From Streptomyces sp. CB02400 (GTDB taxonomy: Bacteria; Actinomycetota; Actinomycetes; Streptomycetales; Streptomycetaceae), in the NCBI RefSeq assembly GCF_001905725.1, contig NZ_LIWB01000001.1, positions 1,120,881-1,184,880 of the forward strand: DNA of 64,000 bases, read 5' to 3'. Below are positions 25,670 through 35,827 of this stretch, piece by piece. Each line of letters starts with the position of its first letter. Within the stretch, counting starts at the first letter, position 1. Position numbers and translations under genes: made by a program. The notes under the pieces were generated by a model. The model was not told the DNA's origin. It saw nothing but the letters and a program-made list of their open reading frames with translations, and searched no databases.

Positions 25670-26503
25670 GTGGACGACGAGGTTCAGCAGCCGGAAGAAT
25701 ATGAGGTCGGGACGGGCATGCTGTGCGTGTTCGGGAGGCAGTTGAAGCTGTTCCGGGAGCGGGCGGGCCTGGACCGCGCGGGGCTCGGGTCCCTGACCGG
25801 GTACTCGGCCTCGACGATTGCGTCGTTCGAGCAGGCGAGACGTATTCCGCAGCCCAGGTTCATCGACCAGGCGGATGAAGTGCTGGGTGCAGGTGGGGTG
25901 TTGAGCGCGAGCAAGGAGGAGGTGGCTCGGGCTCAGTATCCGGCGTTCTTCCGGGACGCGGCACGGTTGGAGGCGGAGGCCGTCGAAGTGCATGTGTACG
26001 CGAACCAGGCGGTGCCCGGACTCCTACAGACGGAGGAGTATGCGCGGGCCATTTTTATGATGATGCGGCCACCTATGCGCGACGAACTGATCGAACAGAG
26101 GGTGGGCGCCCGCCTGGACCGACAAGAGATCTTGTCCAGCCATGACGCGCTGCTCGCCAGCTTTGTCATGGATGAGGCAGTGTTGAGACGCCCCATCGGA
26201 GGTCGAGGCATCCTGCGTGGCCAGCTTGAGCAGATTCTCCTGATGGGGCAGCGTCGGAACGTCGAGATTCAGGTGATGCCGCTTGACCGCGAGGAGAACG
26301 CGGGCATGGCTGGTCCCTTCACCTTGATCGAAACGAAGGAAGGGCGGAGGATCGCGTACGCCGAGGTACAGAACATCAGTCGCCTGCAAACGGAGCGGGA
26401 CCGCGTCCGTGCGCTGGAGGCCAAGTACGGGATCATCCGGGCGCAGGCCCTGACTCCTCGTGAATCATTGGCGTACGTAGAGAAGTTGCTGGGAGAGTCA
26501 TGA
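25670..26503 (+). CDS. WhiJ-like helix-turn-helix regulator (XRE + DUF5753)
   Basis: The GTG at 25670 is chosen because GAGAGGAGC lies about 7 bases upstream. The protein is 277 aa. An XRE-type helix-turn-helix (residues ~20-75, with LTGYSASTIASFEQARR) is followed by a DUF5753 domain to the C-terminus (VPGLLQTEEYARA, VQVMPL-like segment, LQTERDRVRALE). This is the standard form of the many WhiJ paralogues in Streptomyces, which control development or secondary metabolism with a small DUF397 partner. Its stop overlaps the ATG of the DUF397 gene. It probably binds the inverted repeat in the divergent promoter. Whether it also controls BREX genes is unknown. Confidence 0.9.
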   Translation: MDDEVQQPEEYEVGTGMLCVFGRQLKLFRERAGLDRAGLGSLTGYSASTIASFEQARRIPQPRFIDQADEVLGAGGVLSASKEEVARAQYPAFFRDAARLEAEAVEVHVYANQAVPGLLQTEEYARAIFMMMRPPMRDELIEQRVGARLDRQEILSSHDALLASFVMDEAVLRRPIGGRGILRGQLEQILLMGQRRNVEIQVMPLDREENAGMAGPFTLIETKEGRRIAYAEVQNISRLQTERDRVRALEAKYGIIRAQALTPRESLAYVEKLLGES

Positions 26504-26703
26504 ACGCGCACGTACATCAACCACAGATAGACCAGTTGGTATGGCGCAAGAGCAGCTATAGCAGCGAGGAAGGCGGCGAATGCGTTGAGGTCGCCGCACG
26601 CCCCGCCACCGTCCACGTCCGCGACTCGAAGGACACAACCCGCGCCGCACTCGCCGTAGAAGCCACGGCATGGGCCGCCTTCGTGGAGTTCGCGGCACGC
26701 TGA
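26500..26703 (+). CDS. DUF397 small partner protein
   Basis: The 67-aa product starts at the ATG (26500) that overlaps the upstream stop. It has the DUF397 hallmarks: WRKSSYS, then GGECVEVA, VHVRDSKD, and a final AWAAFVEFA. Such proteins pair with WhiJ-like regulators and are thought to act against or together with them. A strong hairpin follows. Confidence 0.92.
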   Translation: MNAHVHQPQIDQLVWRKSSYSSEEGGECVEVAARPATVHVRDSKDTTRAALAVEATAWAAFVEFAAR

Positions 26704-26720
26704 CAGAGGTGGCGCCGATC

Positions 26721-26762
26721 GCAGGGCCCTCCGGCAAGCATGTGCTTGCCGGAGGGCCCTGC
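26721..26762 (+). terminator. Perfect 20-bp hairpin terminator
   Basis: Arms 26721-26740 and 26743-26762 are exact reverse complements separated by TG. The hairpin lies 17 bases after the DUF397 stop and ends the regulator pair. Confidence 0.8.
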
Positions 26763-26948
26763 GCATCCCACCCCTACGGCACACCTTCAGCAGACCCGAC
26801 GCCTCGCTCGCCCGCGGTCGCCTTCCCGGGCGGCGATCCGCATCGCACAGGAAGCCGACCCTCACGCCACCGCCACTCTCGTAACGAGGTCTCAACGAAG
26901 CTGATCCATGCTGACCCTCGCAACTCGGAGGCACTGTAAGTTCCTGCC

Positions 26949-27827
26949 ATGAAGCAGGGTAAAGAGGTCGAGAACCCCGAGTCGCGTTTCTTCGCGGTGC
27001 TGCTGGCGGCGGCAAAGCTCCCCGGTGTGCGGATCAACAGGGAGGCGTACCTCCGCAGTGCGCTCGCTCGCCACTGCTCCGAGGAAGAGATCCGACGAGC
27101 GATAGAGGAGACTCCCGCTGCTGCGGGCATCGCTGTTGACCTCCTCGACAAGGTCGCCAACGACTCCATCCGCTACGAAACCGCCAAAGTCAGCGCTCTC
27201 TCGGCCGCAGCCGGGATACCCGGCATCTTCGCCCTGCCTGCCACCGTGCCCGCCGACCTGGCCCAGTACGTCGGCCACATGCTGCGCATCGCGCAGAAGC
27301 TCGCCTATCTCTATAGCTGGCCCGACCTGTTTGACGAGGAGGGCGAGGGCGTCGATGACGCGACGATGGGCGTGCTCACGCTGTTCTTCGGCGTGATGTT
27401 CGGTACCCAGTCGGCGAACGCCGCCGTGGGCAAGGTCGCCGGGATGATGTCGAAGCAGGTCGCGAAGAAGCTGCCCCAGAAGGCGCTCACCAAGGGTGTC
27501 ATCTACCCGATCGTGAAGAAGTCCGCGGCTTACCTCGGCGTCCAGATGACCAAGCAGTCCTTCGCGAAGGGCGTCTCCAAGGCCATCCCCGTCATCGGGG
27601 CCGTCGTGTCCGGCGGGCTGACTCTCTCGACCTACCTTCCGATGGCCAAGAGACTCAAGAAGCACCTCGCCGGCCTGCCACTGGCGGACCCCTCGCACCG
27701 AGTGATGGAGGAGGGGGACGTCGTGGAGGGCGAAGTCGTGGAAGAACACGAAGCGTTCGCCTCAGCGGACGCCGAACTGCACGCCCCGGACATTACTGCC
27801 GTCAAGCTGGAGGACCCCAGGCTCTGA
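26949..27827 (+). CDS. EcsC-like protein
   Basis: The ATG at 26949 gives 292 aa; GGAG lies ~20 bases upstream, so the ribosome binding site is weak or distant. The sequence AAAGIPGIFALPATVPADLAQYVGH and the following QKLAYLYSWPDLF-like segment are typical of EcsC-family proteins. Two moderately hydrophobic stretches, LFFGVMFGT and a Gly-rich AIPVIGAVVSGGLTL, may dip into the membrane. The C-terminal ~50 residues are acidic with repeated Glu-Val pairs. The biochemical role of the family is not known. The gene stands alone between terminators, upstream of a broken regulator on the other strand. Confidence 0.6.
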   Translation: MKQGKEVENPESRFFAVLLAAAKLPGVRINREAYLRSALARHCSEEEIRRAIEETPAAAGIAVDLLDKVANDSIRYETAKVSALSAAAGIPGIFALPATVPADLAQYVGHMLRIAQKLAYLYSWPDLFDEEGEGVDDATMGVLTLFFGVMFGTQSANAAVGKVAGMMSKQVAKKLPQKALTKGVIYPIVKKSAAYLGVQMTKQSFAKGVSKAIPVIGAVVSGGLTLSTYLPMAKRLKKHLAGLPLADPSHRVMEEGDVVEGEVVEEHEAFASADAELHAPDITAVKLEDPRL

Positions 27828-27845
27828 CGCCGCGGAAGCCCTCCT

Positions 27846-27870
27846 GGCCGCCCGACTCAAGGGGGCGGCC
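27846..27870 (+). terminator. Terminator after the EcsC-like gene
   Basis: GGCCGCCC (27846-27853) pairs with GGGCGGCC (27863-27870). A TTCGGTCTTC tail follows. Confidence 0.6.
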
Positions 27871-27909
27871 TTCGGTCTTCGGCGGAGGTGCGGGCCGGGT
27901 TCGCCGGCG

Positions 27910-28263
27910 CTACGGCTGCTCGTGATGTTCTGCCCAGGACACACGCCCGCAGCGACACCACCGTGGGTTCAGGGAGCGGCGGGCCGATGCGATGACGCTG
28001 TGGGCGTCAGCCCCGTACACCGCCGACTCGCTGAGTGTCTTCCAGACCTTCTTGTACAAAGTGATGTTGTCGGTGTCGTCCAACCACAGTTCGGCGTGCC
28101 AGTCCTCGGCGACGACCAGCCGGTCGTCGAGCACCCAGAAGCCGTTGGCAGGCACGATCTTGACGGGTGCCGTGAAGGGGATGACAGCCAGCTCGACCGT
28201 GTCCATGCCGATCATGCCGTTGAGGCGGTCGCTCTGTCCGGCTTCCTGGATCTGATGCCCGAC
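27910..28263 (-). pseudogene. Remnant of a WhiJ-like DUF5753 regulator
   Basis: The translation from about 28263 to the stop at 27910 matches the C-terminal half of DUF5753. It includes VELAVIPFTAPVKIVPANGF, FWVLDDRLVVAEDWHAEL, LYKKVWKTLSESAVYGADAH and a final SVIASARRSL. No helix-turn-helix is present upstream; the frame instead continues into unrelated low-quality sequence. The N-terminal two thirds has therefore been lost. It may be a relic of a second WhiJ-like cassette at this site. Confidence 0.6.
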
Positions 28264-28613
28264 CCGCGAGGCGTCCGCGGTCGCCGAAGACCCCTGACCG
28301 CCCTCGGTCTCACCGGATGAATCCGGACGGATCTCGATCGTGGCGAGAGGCCCTGGGTGGTACCGGGAAGTTGTTTCAGCCTTGCGGGCTTCGACGGCAG
28401 GGCCGGCTGTGCGGACTGCTGGTGAAGGCGCCACCTGGGACAGGAAACCGACTGCCACACAGGCACAATGACGACTCGTCACGCGGCAAAGCATGCCTGT
28501 GCGAATCCGGATCACTGACCGGAAATCACCCTCTCACGATCCGATCACAGATGTAAGAATGTCTGTTCGATTACCGTCCCGTGCAATGGGGCCGAATCAC
28601 AGGGGGTGGGAGA

Positions 28614-29711
28614 GTGGCTGGACGCCGTCCAGGACTCGTGGGTAGAACCAGCGTGGCGTTCGCGTTGGCCGCATCGCTTGCTGTCGCCGGGGGCAACGCG
28701 CAGGCCGACACAAGCGCAATACCGATATGTCCGACCACGGATGAGTTATCGGTATACGAATTGCCGACTGGTCTGAACGTGCACACCTGCGATGTGGAGG
28801 GTCTCGTCGTCACCTATGACGGCACCGGAATAGAGATGCCGGAGGCCGACACCGCGGTAAGCATCGACATGCTGGCCGAAGACGGTACGGAGCACGGATT
28901 CACGCTGATCGTCACCTCGGACGGCAAGGTCTCCTATGACCTGTCCGAGGCCAACACGGAATCGCCCAGCGCAGGCGAGGACCGTGCCGATGTCATGAGC
29001 CCGCGGCTGACGGCGGGTGATCTGACAGAGGAATCGGACTTACCGGTGTCCGAGCCGCCCACACCCGACGGCCTCGAAGTGGCCGAGGTGGACGCCGCGA
29101 GTTCCCCCGGCGAGTGCCAGGACGGTGCCTACTCGACACTGGACCGGAAAGAGTACGGCATCTACAACTGGTACCTGGGGGACGGGGCCTATCCCGCAGG
29201 CATGACACGCTCTCAAGCGCTGGAGTACTTCGAAGGCTCGATCGGACGGATCACGGCCAGCACCAACAACTGTGGCCTGACCGACCAGGTACCCGCCAAG
29301 AGTCACTACGCGGGTACGACCACGTATGAAGCGGACGTGAGCGCCAGCGGGACGTGCACCGCCCGGGATGGGAAGAGCACGTGGGACGCCGGTGACCTGG
29401 CCGCCGGGGCCGTCGCCTCGACATGCGCGTGGACATGGCCCAACCCGGTTGGCAAGAACGACCTCCGGGAAGCGGACGTAAGGTTCAACATCGCGGACTT
29501 CGACTTCACGAGGAATCCGACGAGCACCTGCAACGGCAGGTACCACGATGTACTCAACACCGGCACGCACGAGGCCGGTCACATCTTCGGGCTGGGCCAC
29601 GTGGGTTCCGGACACTCGAATCTCACCATGTACACCAAGGCGGACCGCTGCGAAGTGAAGAAGAGGACACTCGGTAAGGGCGACGTTATGGGACTTCGCA
29701 GCATCTATTAG
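28614..29711 (+). CDS. Secreted metzincin-like zinc metalloprotease
   Basis: The GTG at 28614 directly follows an AGGGGGTGGGAG ribosome binding site; an ATG at 28581 in the same frame lacks one. The 365-aa product begins with a signal peptide (basic VAGRRPGLVGR, hydrophobic core, cleavage near NAQA). An acidic propeptide-like region follows, then a protease domain. Its zinc motif HEAGHIFGLGH lies at 319-329, and NLTMY about ten residues on is the likely Met-turn, so it belongs with matrixin-type metzincins. It contains two TTA codons (28746-28748 and 29040-29042), so it should depend on the bldA tRNA. The downstream lipoprotein starts ten bases on, with its ribosome binding site over the stop, so they form an operon. 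Confidence 0.85.
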   Translation: MAGRRPGLVGRTSVAFALAASLAVAGGNAQADTSAIPICPTTDELSVYELPTGLNVHTCDVEGLVVTYDGTGIEMPEADTAVSIDMLAEDGTEHGFTLIVTSDGKVSYDLSEANTESPSAGEDRADVMSPRLTAGDLTEESDLPVSEPPTPDGLEVAEVDAASSPGECQDGAYSTLDRKEYGIYNWYLGDGAYPAGMTRSQALEYFEGSIGRITASTNNCGLTDQVPAKSHYAGTTTYEADVSASGTCTARDGKSTWDAGDLAAGAVASTCAWTWPNPVGKNDLREADVRFNIADFDFTRNPTSTCNGRYHDVLNTGTHEAGHIFGLGHVGSGHSNLTMYTKADRCEVKKRTLGKGDVMGLRSIY

Positions 29712-29720
29712 GAGGACTCC

Positions 29721-30122
29721 GTGAGCTGGGTCGGACCACGTGCGATTGCGGCGGGATTGGCAGCCGTGGCGTTCACCGCGGTCGGGTGTGGATCAGAAGG
29801 GTCCGAAGGTGCCGGCGCGAACAGCGAGAGTGTGTGCGCGAGCGACGTCATCTACGAAGGTCGCACGTATATAAGGCTCTCGAACGTCGAGTTCAAGGCC
29901 GGACAGAAGATCGGTACCGCCACGAGTCCGCCGTGCCGTGACACCAATGACCAAGGCGCCGAAGTGCCGGAGACCTCGGAGAACGCCTATGCGGTGAGCG
30001 GCATCTCTCCGGACCTGGCCATAGCGATCGGGTCATCTCCTGAACAGGCGGAAGCCTTCAGGGTCCTCCGCTCCGACAAGAAGATCCCACCCGAGGTACA
30101 AGAGTTGATCGACGGATCGTGA
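29721..30122 (+). CDS. Secreted lipoprotein, DUF6281-like
   Basis: The GTG at 29721 follows AGGAGGA. The 133-aa product has a lipoprotein signal: hydrophobic AIAAGLAAVAFTA and a lipobox-like AVGC at residues ~20-23, followed by Gly/Ser/Glu residues. The rest is a small domain with two Cys (VCASD, PPCRDT) that may form a disulphide and a segment EGRTYIRLSNVEF. It resembles DUF6281 proteins of actinomycetes, but that is a loose match made by eye. Cotranscribed with the metalloprotease; it could be a substrate, inhibitor or surface partner of it. Confidence 0.75.
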   Translation: MSWVGPRAIAAGLAAVAFTAVGCGSEGSEGAGANSESVCASDVIYEGRTYIRLSNVEFKAGQKIGTATSPPCRDTNDQGAEVPETSENAYAVSGISPDLAIAIGSSPEQAEAFRVLRSDKKIPPEVQELIDGS

Positions 30123-30253
30123 GGTGAGGCGTGGAAATGGGCTTCGCCCGGCCCGCGCCTCCCTGCCACGGTTCCCCCACGGAGCGCGCCAAGCCGACCT
30201 CCACAACGACGCCGGAACCTGTCCCGGCGCGCGCTGACCGATGAGTTGATGCG

Positions 30254-30283
30254 AAGCCCCGGGGAGAGTGCCCCGGGGCTTTT
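30254..30283 (+). terminator. Intrinsic terminator
   Basis: AAGCCCCGGGG (30254-30264) and CCCCGGGGCTT (30271-30281) form an 11-bp stem around AGAGTG, followed by TTTT. It ends the protease-lipoprotein operon. Confidence 0.85.
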
Positions 30284-30559
30284 CGCTGTGCGGCGTGCAT
30301 CTTTCTCACCCGCACTCACCGCTGGACGCGGTGGAGCCCTGCCGGAAACGCTGCTGGAGGAAGGACCGGGTGGTCGAGCTCGACACCGAGAAGTCCTGGC
30401 GGTCGGACGGCGGTGAAGGCGCGATCCCCTGTGTGGTCAGCCGTGTCATTACACCGCGTAAGGCATACGTCAGGCGTAGGGAGTGCTCCCCCTGTAGGCG
30501 GATGGAGGTCGTTTCGACAGTTGATGTCGCGCTGCTGCGGTCGATGCGAGGGTCGGTGC
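30284..30559. other. Intergenic region without a supported gene
   Basis: Open frames exist here but their composition does not look coding. Near 30452-30482 there are three spaced CGTNNGG words (CGTAAGGC, CGTCAGGC, CGTAGGG), a possible regulator site upstream of the membrane protein gene. Confidence 0.35.
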
Positions 30560-31594
30560 ATGGTCGGTGCGACAGGGACGACGAGGGCGCTTCGGCGCGC
30601 ATGGTGGCAGCGGTGGCCGTACTGGGTGGGCCGGGCAACGACGGCGTGGGCGGTGGTGTACGCCGGCTTCGGCCTGGCATGCGCGCTGAGCGGGACGCCG
30701 CCGCTCTACCTGGGCAGCGACCCGGGACCCTCGACGCTGGGCTGGGGGGTCGCGGGGGTGGGGGCACTGGCGGCCCTGGCCTGTGGCGCGGTGATGCTGT
30801 ACGGACTGCGGCCGGCGTTGCGGGTGCTGCTGTGGGTGGTCTGCGCGCTGGCAGGGATCGCCGCGTTCGGTCTGCTGATGGACGTCATCACCCTGGTATT
30901 CGGTCAGGGTGTGGACGACGGCGTGGCCGCGGCACATCACGCGCTGGCGGCGACCGGGGTGCTGCTGCTCGCGGCCACTGCCCGGTCCGGCCGCCGCCCA
31001 CCCGCCGCGCCCGTCGTGCAGGCCCCTTCCACCGCATCCAGGCCGGTCCAGCTCGCCGCCTGCGCCGGCACCGCGGCCTTTCTCCCCTACGCGGCGATGA
31101 AACTCGTCTGGGCGTCCGGCGGCACCTTCGCCGGGATGACCGGAGAGGAGATGCTCACGATCTCCCAGCGCAACGGTGCGTCGGGAATTTGGCTCACCCT
31201 GGAGTCCTGGGGCCTGGACGGCACCGTGCTGCTGGCCGCGCTCGGCATCTTCCTGCTGTGGGGCCTGGTCCGCCCATGGGGCCAGGTCTTCCCGCGCTGG
31301 ACGCTGTGGCTGCGCGGCCGGCGCGTCCCCCGCTGGCTCCCTCTGGCTCCGGCCTTGATCGGCGCCGCCACGCTGGCTCCGTACGGAGTGCTCGGCGTCG
31401 GCTACGTGACTCTGGCGACGGCCGGCGTGGTGACGATGAGGCGAGGCGACTTCCCCTCCTCGAGCGACGCAATGCTGGTCGCCTGGATAGGCATGGCCGC
31501 ATTCGCCGTCTACGGAGTCGCGCTGATCGTCGCTGCCCGCTCGTACTGGCTCCGGACCCGTTCCGCCCGCCGGACCCACGTCGACGCGGAGTGA
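30560..31594 (+). CDS. Polytopic integral membrane protein, unknown function
   Basis: The ATG at 30560 follows GAGGG by eight bases; the frame is open further upstream but the extension is not hydrophobic and has no ribosome binding site. The 344-aa product has roughly eight hydrophobic segments of 18-22 residues (for example AWAVVYAGFGLACALSG, VLLWVVCALAGIAAFGLLM, MLVAWIGMAAFAVYGVALIV) separated by short Arg-rich loops. No family motif is seen. It sits alone between the lipoprotein terminator and pglY. It may be chance cargo, or a membrane partner of neighbouring genes. Confidence 0.8.
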   Translation: MVGATGTTRALRRAWWQRWPYWVGRATTAWAVVYAGFGLACALSGTPPLYLGSDPGPSTLGWGVAGVGALAALACGAVMLYGLRPALRVLLWVVCALAGIAAFGLLMDVITLVFGQGVDDGVAAAHHALAATGVLLLAATARSGRRPPAAPVVQAPSTASRPVQLAACAGTAAFLPYAAMKLVWASGGTFAGMTGEEMLTISQRNGASGIWLTLESWGLDGTVLLAALGIFLLWGLVRPWGQVFPRWTLWLRGRRVPRWLPLAPALIGAATLAPYGVLGVGYVTLATAGVVTMRRGDFPSSSDAMLVAWIGMAAFAVYGVALIVAARSYWLRTRSARRTHVDAE

Positions 31595-31945
31595 CCGTTC
31601 GCGGCCGGTACGGGCGGTCGCGAGGGGATACGGCACGGGGCCGGTGGGAGTGCCGATGTAGGGTGCTATGCGCAGGCCGTACGGGTGACGTTCAGTACGA
31701 GGGGGACGAAGAGTGCAGACGCCGCGAACCCGTCAGACCTGAACCGGCCGACGACGTGAGCGTCGCGCCCGTCCCGTTACCGTATGGCCGGATTCGTCCT
31801 TACCGTCGGCCCGCCGCATCGGCCATTCGTACCTCTGATCCCCGCCCCGCTCCTCGGACCGGCCCCGGGCCTCGGCGGCGGACCCCGTACGACACCGTGT
31901 ACGAGCAGCAGCACCGATCACCGTCAGGGAGAGCGAGAACCCGCA
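31595..31945 (+). promoter_or_regulatory. Upstream region of pglY
   Basis: The 351 bases hold no supported gene. TAGGGT (31659-31664) is a possible −10 hexamer without a good −35. The pglY frame is open back to 31784, but the extra residues are Pro-rich and unlike the family, so the true start is downstream. Confidence 0.35.
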
Positions 31946-34900
31946 ATGGCCCAGCCGCCCCTCCTCCGCGATGTCATCGACATCAAGGAGTCCATCTCCA
32001 CCTCGGACTTTGTGCTGTCCCTCGCCGAGGCGACGACACCCGAGGGCGCCCAGCACGCGCTCAAGGACTACGTCGTCACCGAGCGGCTGCTGGAGAACTT
32101 CGACGAGGCGCTGGCCCTCATCAAGTCCGCGCTGGACGGACACCGCTCCAAGGCGGCTTACCTCCACGGGTCGTTCGGTTCCGGTAAGTCGCACTTCATG
32201 GCGGTGCTGTACGCGCTGCTCAGCGGCAACCCCGCCGCCCGCTCCCGTACCGAGTTCGACCCGGTGCTGACCAGGCACGAGTGGCTGAGCACGGACGGCA
32301 AGAAGTTCCTGCTGGTGCCGTACCACATGCTCGGCGCGAAGGCCCTGGAACAGCGGGTGCTCGGCGGGTACGTGCACCACGTCAAGAAGCTGCACCCCGA
32401 GGCGCCGACCCCGCAGGTGTACCGGACCGACTCCCTCTTCGCCGACATCCGCGCCATGCGCGCCAACATGGGCGACGAGGCCGTCATCCGCGGCCTGGGC
32501 ACCAGCGACGCGGACGACGGCGAGGAGGACGAGTGGGGCGAGGGCTTCGCCTGGACCCCGCAGCTCCTCGACACCGCGCTCGCCGCCGAGGAGAACCACG
32601 AGGCGGGCGTCCACCTCAACCTCACCAACCCCTCCACCCCGGCCGAACTGCGCGCCAAGCTCGTCAACGACGCCGGCACCAACCTCCTCCCCGGCTTCAC
32701 CAAGAACGCCGCCGAGGACGAGCACGGCTTCATCTCCCTGGACGCGGGTCTCTCCGTCATCGCCGAGCACGCCAAGTCGCTCGGCTACGACGGCCTGATC
32801 CTGTTCATGGACGAGCTGATCCTGTGGCTGGCCACCCTCATCCACGACCAGAAGTTCGTGGCCCGCGAGGCCAGCAAGATCACGAACTTCGTGGAGGGCG
32901 GCGACGCCCGCCGCGCCATTCCCGTCGTGTCGTTCATCGCCCGTCAGCGCGACCTGCGCGAGCTGGTCGGCGAGGAGGTGTCCGGCGCGGCCGAGTCGTC
33001 CATCCAGGACACCCTGAACCTGGCCTCCGGCCGGTTCGACAAGATCACCCTGGAGGACCGCAACCTCCCGCAGATCGCCCACGCCCGCCTCCTCAAGCCC
33101 AAGGACGCCGAGGCGGCCCAGCAGGTCGACGCCGCCTTCGAGCAGACCAAGCGGGTCGGCCCCCAGGTCTGGGACACCCTGCTCGGCTCGGAGAAGGGCA
33201 CCACCGGCGCGGACGCGGAGTCGTTCCGGCTGACGTACCCGTTCTCTCCGGCGTTCATGGACACCCTCGTCCACATCTCGTCCGCGCTGCAGCGCTCCCG
33301 CACCGGTCTGAAGCTGATGGGCCAGCTCCTAGCCGACCACCGCGACGAGATCCGCCTCGGCCAGCTCGTCCCCGTCGGCGACCTCTACCCGGTGATCGCG
33401 CAAGGAGGCGACAAGCCGTTCACCGACAGCCTGAAGGTCGTCTTCGAGGCCGCCGACAAGCTCTACAAGACCAAGCTGCGGCCCTACCTGCTCAGCTCGT
33501 ACGACATCACCGAGGACGACGTCGAGCAGTACCGCAACCGGCCCGAGTCCCTCACCGACCCGAAGAAGCTCAACGGCTGCCGCATGTTCACCGGCGACAA
33601 CCGGCTCGTGTGCACCCTGCTGCTGTCCGCGCTCGCGCCCAGCGTGCCCGCGCTGTCCGAGCTGACCATCCGGCGGCTCGGCGCGCTCAACCACGGGTCG
33701 GTCCTCGCGCCCATCCCGGGCGCCGAGGTCGGCATCATCAAGAACAAGGTCGCCGAATGGGCGGCCAGGTTCCCCGAGATCAAGGAGACCGGCACCGACG
33801 CCAACCCCGGCGTCCGTCTCGAACTCTCCGGTGTCGACGTGGACTCCGTCATCGCCAACGCCCAGGTCAACGACAACCCCGGCAACCGGGTCGCCCTCGC
33901 CCGCCGCCTGCTCTCCGAGGAACTGGGTGTCGAGCACGGCCAGTTGAGCGACCAGCTCGGCTTCACCTGGCGCGGCACCGCCCGCACCGCCGAGATCGTC
34001 TTCGGCAACGTCGCCGACGAGGACGAGCTGCCCGACCACGACCTGATGCCGCAGGAGGAGGGCCGCTGGCGCATCGCCATAGACCTCCCCTTCGACGAGG
34101 GCGAATGGGGCCCGGTCGAGGACGTCAACCGCATCCGGCGGCTGCGCGAACGCCAGCAGGGTGAGCGGTCCCGCACCGTCGCCTGGCTGCCCGCCCACCT
34201 GTCCGCGACGCGCTTCGCCGACTTCCGGCGCCTCGTCGTCATCGACAAGGCCCTCGCCGACGAACACCGCTTCGACACCCAGTACGCAGGCCACCTCAAC
34301 GCCGACAACCGCAGCCGCGCCAAGGGCCTCCTCGAAACCCAGCGCGAGGCTCTGCTCAAGCAGGTCAAGGGCGCCTTCAAGCAGGCGTACGGCCTCGCCC
34401 AGAAGCAGGCCGCCGACGTCGTGCCCGACTTCGACGACCACCTCGTCGCCCTGCCCGACGTCGACGGGCTCACCCTGTCCTTCGGGCAGAGCCTGCACGA
34501 CGGCATCCGGCACGTCGCGGGCAAGCTGCTCGCCCACCAGTACCCGGCCCACCCCGACCTCGACCCCGACGCCACCGGCACCGCCGTCAAGCCCGCCGAC
34601 ACCAAGAAGGTGTTCACCCACGTCCGCGCCGCCGCCGAGGCCCGCGACGGGCGGATCGAGGTCCCGGCCGCCGACCGCAAGCTCATGCAGCGCATCGCCG
34701 GGCCGCTGCGCCTCGGACAGCAGAAGGAGGCGTACTTCGAGCTGTCCCGCTACTGGGCCGACCACTTCCGCCAGCAGGCCAGCTCCCAGGGCGTCACCGG
34801 GGACCTGTCCCTGATCACCCTCACCGACTGGACCGACCGGCCCGACCCGCGCGGCCTGCCCGACTTCCTCGCCCGGCTCGTCGTCGCCTCCTTCGCCGAG

Positions 34901-35827
34901 ATGGACGACCGGGTGTGGGTGCGCGGCGGCACCGTCCTCGACCCCGCGCCCGAACTGTCCGCGATCAAGGACCACGACGCGCTGCGCAGCCAGCCGCTGC
35001 CCGCCGAGTCCGACTGGGAGACCGCACGGCAGCGCTTCGAGACGGTCTTCGGGGCGAAGCCGCCCGCGCTGCGGCGCGGCCGGATGGTCAACCAGTTCGC
35101 CCGCCAGATCATCGAGGCCGCCCGTGACCACCGGGACCACGCGGCCGACCTGGTGCACCAGCTGGAGGCCCACACCACCTTCCTCGGTCTCGACCAGACC
35201 GCTGACACCGGACGGCTCGCCCTCGCCCGACGCTCCCTGGAACTGCTGGACGTCCTCACAGCGGAGGCCGGCAAGGGCGCGGCCGGGGCGAAGAAGACCG
35301 TGGAGGCCCTCGCCTCCTTCGACCTGGGCGAGACCAGCGCCGACCGGTACGGCACCTCCATCAAGAAGGCCCGCGCGGTCGCGGAGGCCGTCGCCTCCGC
35401 CCCCTGGACCACCCTGGAGCTCGCCGCCGGACTCGGCCCCGAGGGCGAGGCACTGCTCGACTCGCTGCGCAACGTCGCCCGCGACGACCAGCGCACCGCC
35501 GACCTGCGCGACGCCCTCGCCCGCACCCAGCGCGAGGTCGTTGCCCTGATCAAGCGGGCCCAGGCCGCCGCCACCCCGCCGCCCGCGCCCCTGCCCCCCA
35601 CGGCAGACGGTCAGTCCCTGGACACGCCGACCAGTGACCCGCGCATCCCCTACACCCCGCCGCAGGAGACATCCTCCCCGGTGAGCGGCGGCGGCACCGC
35701 GCGCACGTCCGGGCGCCGCAGCACGACCGTGTCCCGGGCCGCCTCCGACCTCCAGGCGGAGCTGTCCGAACTGGCCGCCCGCCACCCGAACGCGACCATC
35801 GAGATCACCTGGCAGGTCATCGAATGA
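31946..35827 (+). CDS. pglY: BREX ATPase PglY
   Basis: The ATG at 31946 follows AGGGAGAGCGAG. The 1293-aa product begins with the typical [13 protein letters not shown] and has Walker A GSFGSGKS at 75-82, a Walker B region [10 protein letters not shown] near 290, and long helical segments. The C-terminal ~100 residues are Pro- and Thr-rich. PglY is the large AAA-like ATPase of Pgl/BREX type 2, equivalent to BrxC in other types. Its last codons overlap the pglZ ATG (ATGA), so both are made in a coupled manner. Confidence 0.94.
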   Translation: MAQPPLLRDVIDIKESISTSDFVLSLAEATTPEGAQHALKDYVVTERLLENFDEALALIKSALDGHRSKAAYLHGSFGSGKSHFMAVLYALLSGNPAARSRTEFDPVLTRHEWLSTDGKKFLLVPYHMLGAKALEQRVLGGYVHHVKKLHPEAPTPQVYRTDSLFADIRAMRANMGDEAVIRGLGTSDADDGEEDEWGEGFAWTPQLLDTALAAEENHEAGVHLNLTNPSTPAELRAKLVNDAGTNLLPGFTKNAAEDEHGFISLDAGLSVIAEHAKSLGYDGLILFMDELILWLATLIHDQKFVAREASKITNFVEGGDARRAIPVVSFIARQRDLRELVGEEVSGAAESSIQDTLNLASGRFDKITLEDRNLPQIAHARLLKPKDAEAAQQVDAAFEQTKRVGPQVWDTLLGSEKGTTGADAESFRLTYPFSPAFMDTLVHISSALQRSRTGLKLMGQLLADHRDEIRLGQLVPVGDLYPVIAQGGDKPFTDSLKVVFEAADKLYKTKLRPYLLSSYDITEDDVEQYRNRPESLTDPKKLNGCRMFTGDNRLVCTLLLSALAPSVPALSELTIRRLGALNHGSVLAPIPGAEVGIIKNKVAEWAARFPEIKETGTDANPGVRLELSGVDVDSVIANAQVNDNPGNRVALARRLLSEELGVEHGQLSDQLGFTWRGTARTAEIVFGNVADEDELPDHDLMPQEEGRWRIAIDLPFDEGEWGPVEDVNRIRRLRERQQGERSRTVAWLPAHLSATRFADFRRLVVIDKALADEHRFDTQYAGHLNADNRSRAKGLLETQREALLKQVKGAFKQAYGLAQKQAADVVPDFDDHLVALPDVDGLTLSFGQSLHDGIRHVAGKLLAHQYPAHPDLDPDATGTAVKPADTKKVFTHVRAAAEARDGRIEVPAADRKLMQRIAGPLRLGQQKEAYFELSRYWADHFRQQASSQGVTGDLSLITLTDWTDRPDPRGLPDFLARLVVASFAEMDDRVWVRGGTVLDPAPELSAIKDHDALRSQPLPAESDWETARQRFETVFGAKPPALRRGRMVNQFARQIIEAARDHRDHAADLVHQLEAHTTFLGLDQTADTGRLALARRSLELLDVLTAEAGKGAAGAKKTVEALASFDLGETSADRYGTSIKKARAVAEAVASAPWTTLELAAGLGPEGEALLDSLRNVARDDQRTADLRDALARTQREVVALIKRAQAAATPPPAPLPPTADGQSLDTPTSDPRIPYTPPQETSSPVSGGGTARTSGRRSTTVSRAASDLQAELSELAARHPNATIEITWQVIE

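Noticed and set aside
27922-28320. Plus-strand frame opposite the DUF5753 relic
   Set aside because: The minus-strand reading clearly matches DUF5753, so the plus-strand frame is its antisense shadow.
30268-32187. 639-codon plus-strand frame between the lipoprotein and pglY
   Set aside because: It overlaps the membrane protein gene and the pglY start in another frame and gives an Arg-rich translation; the membrane protein frame has hydrophobic helices and a ribosome binding site.
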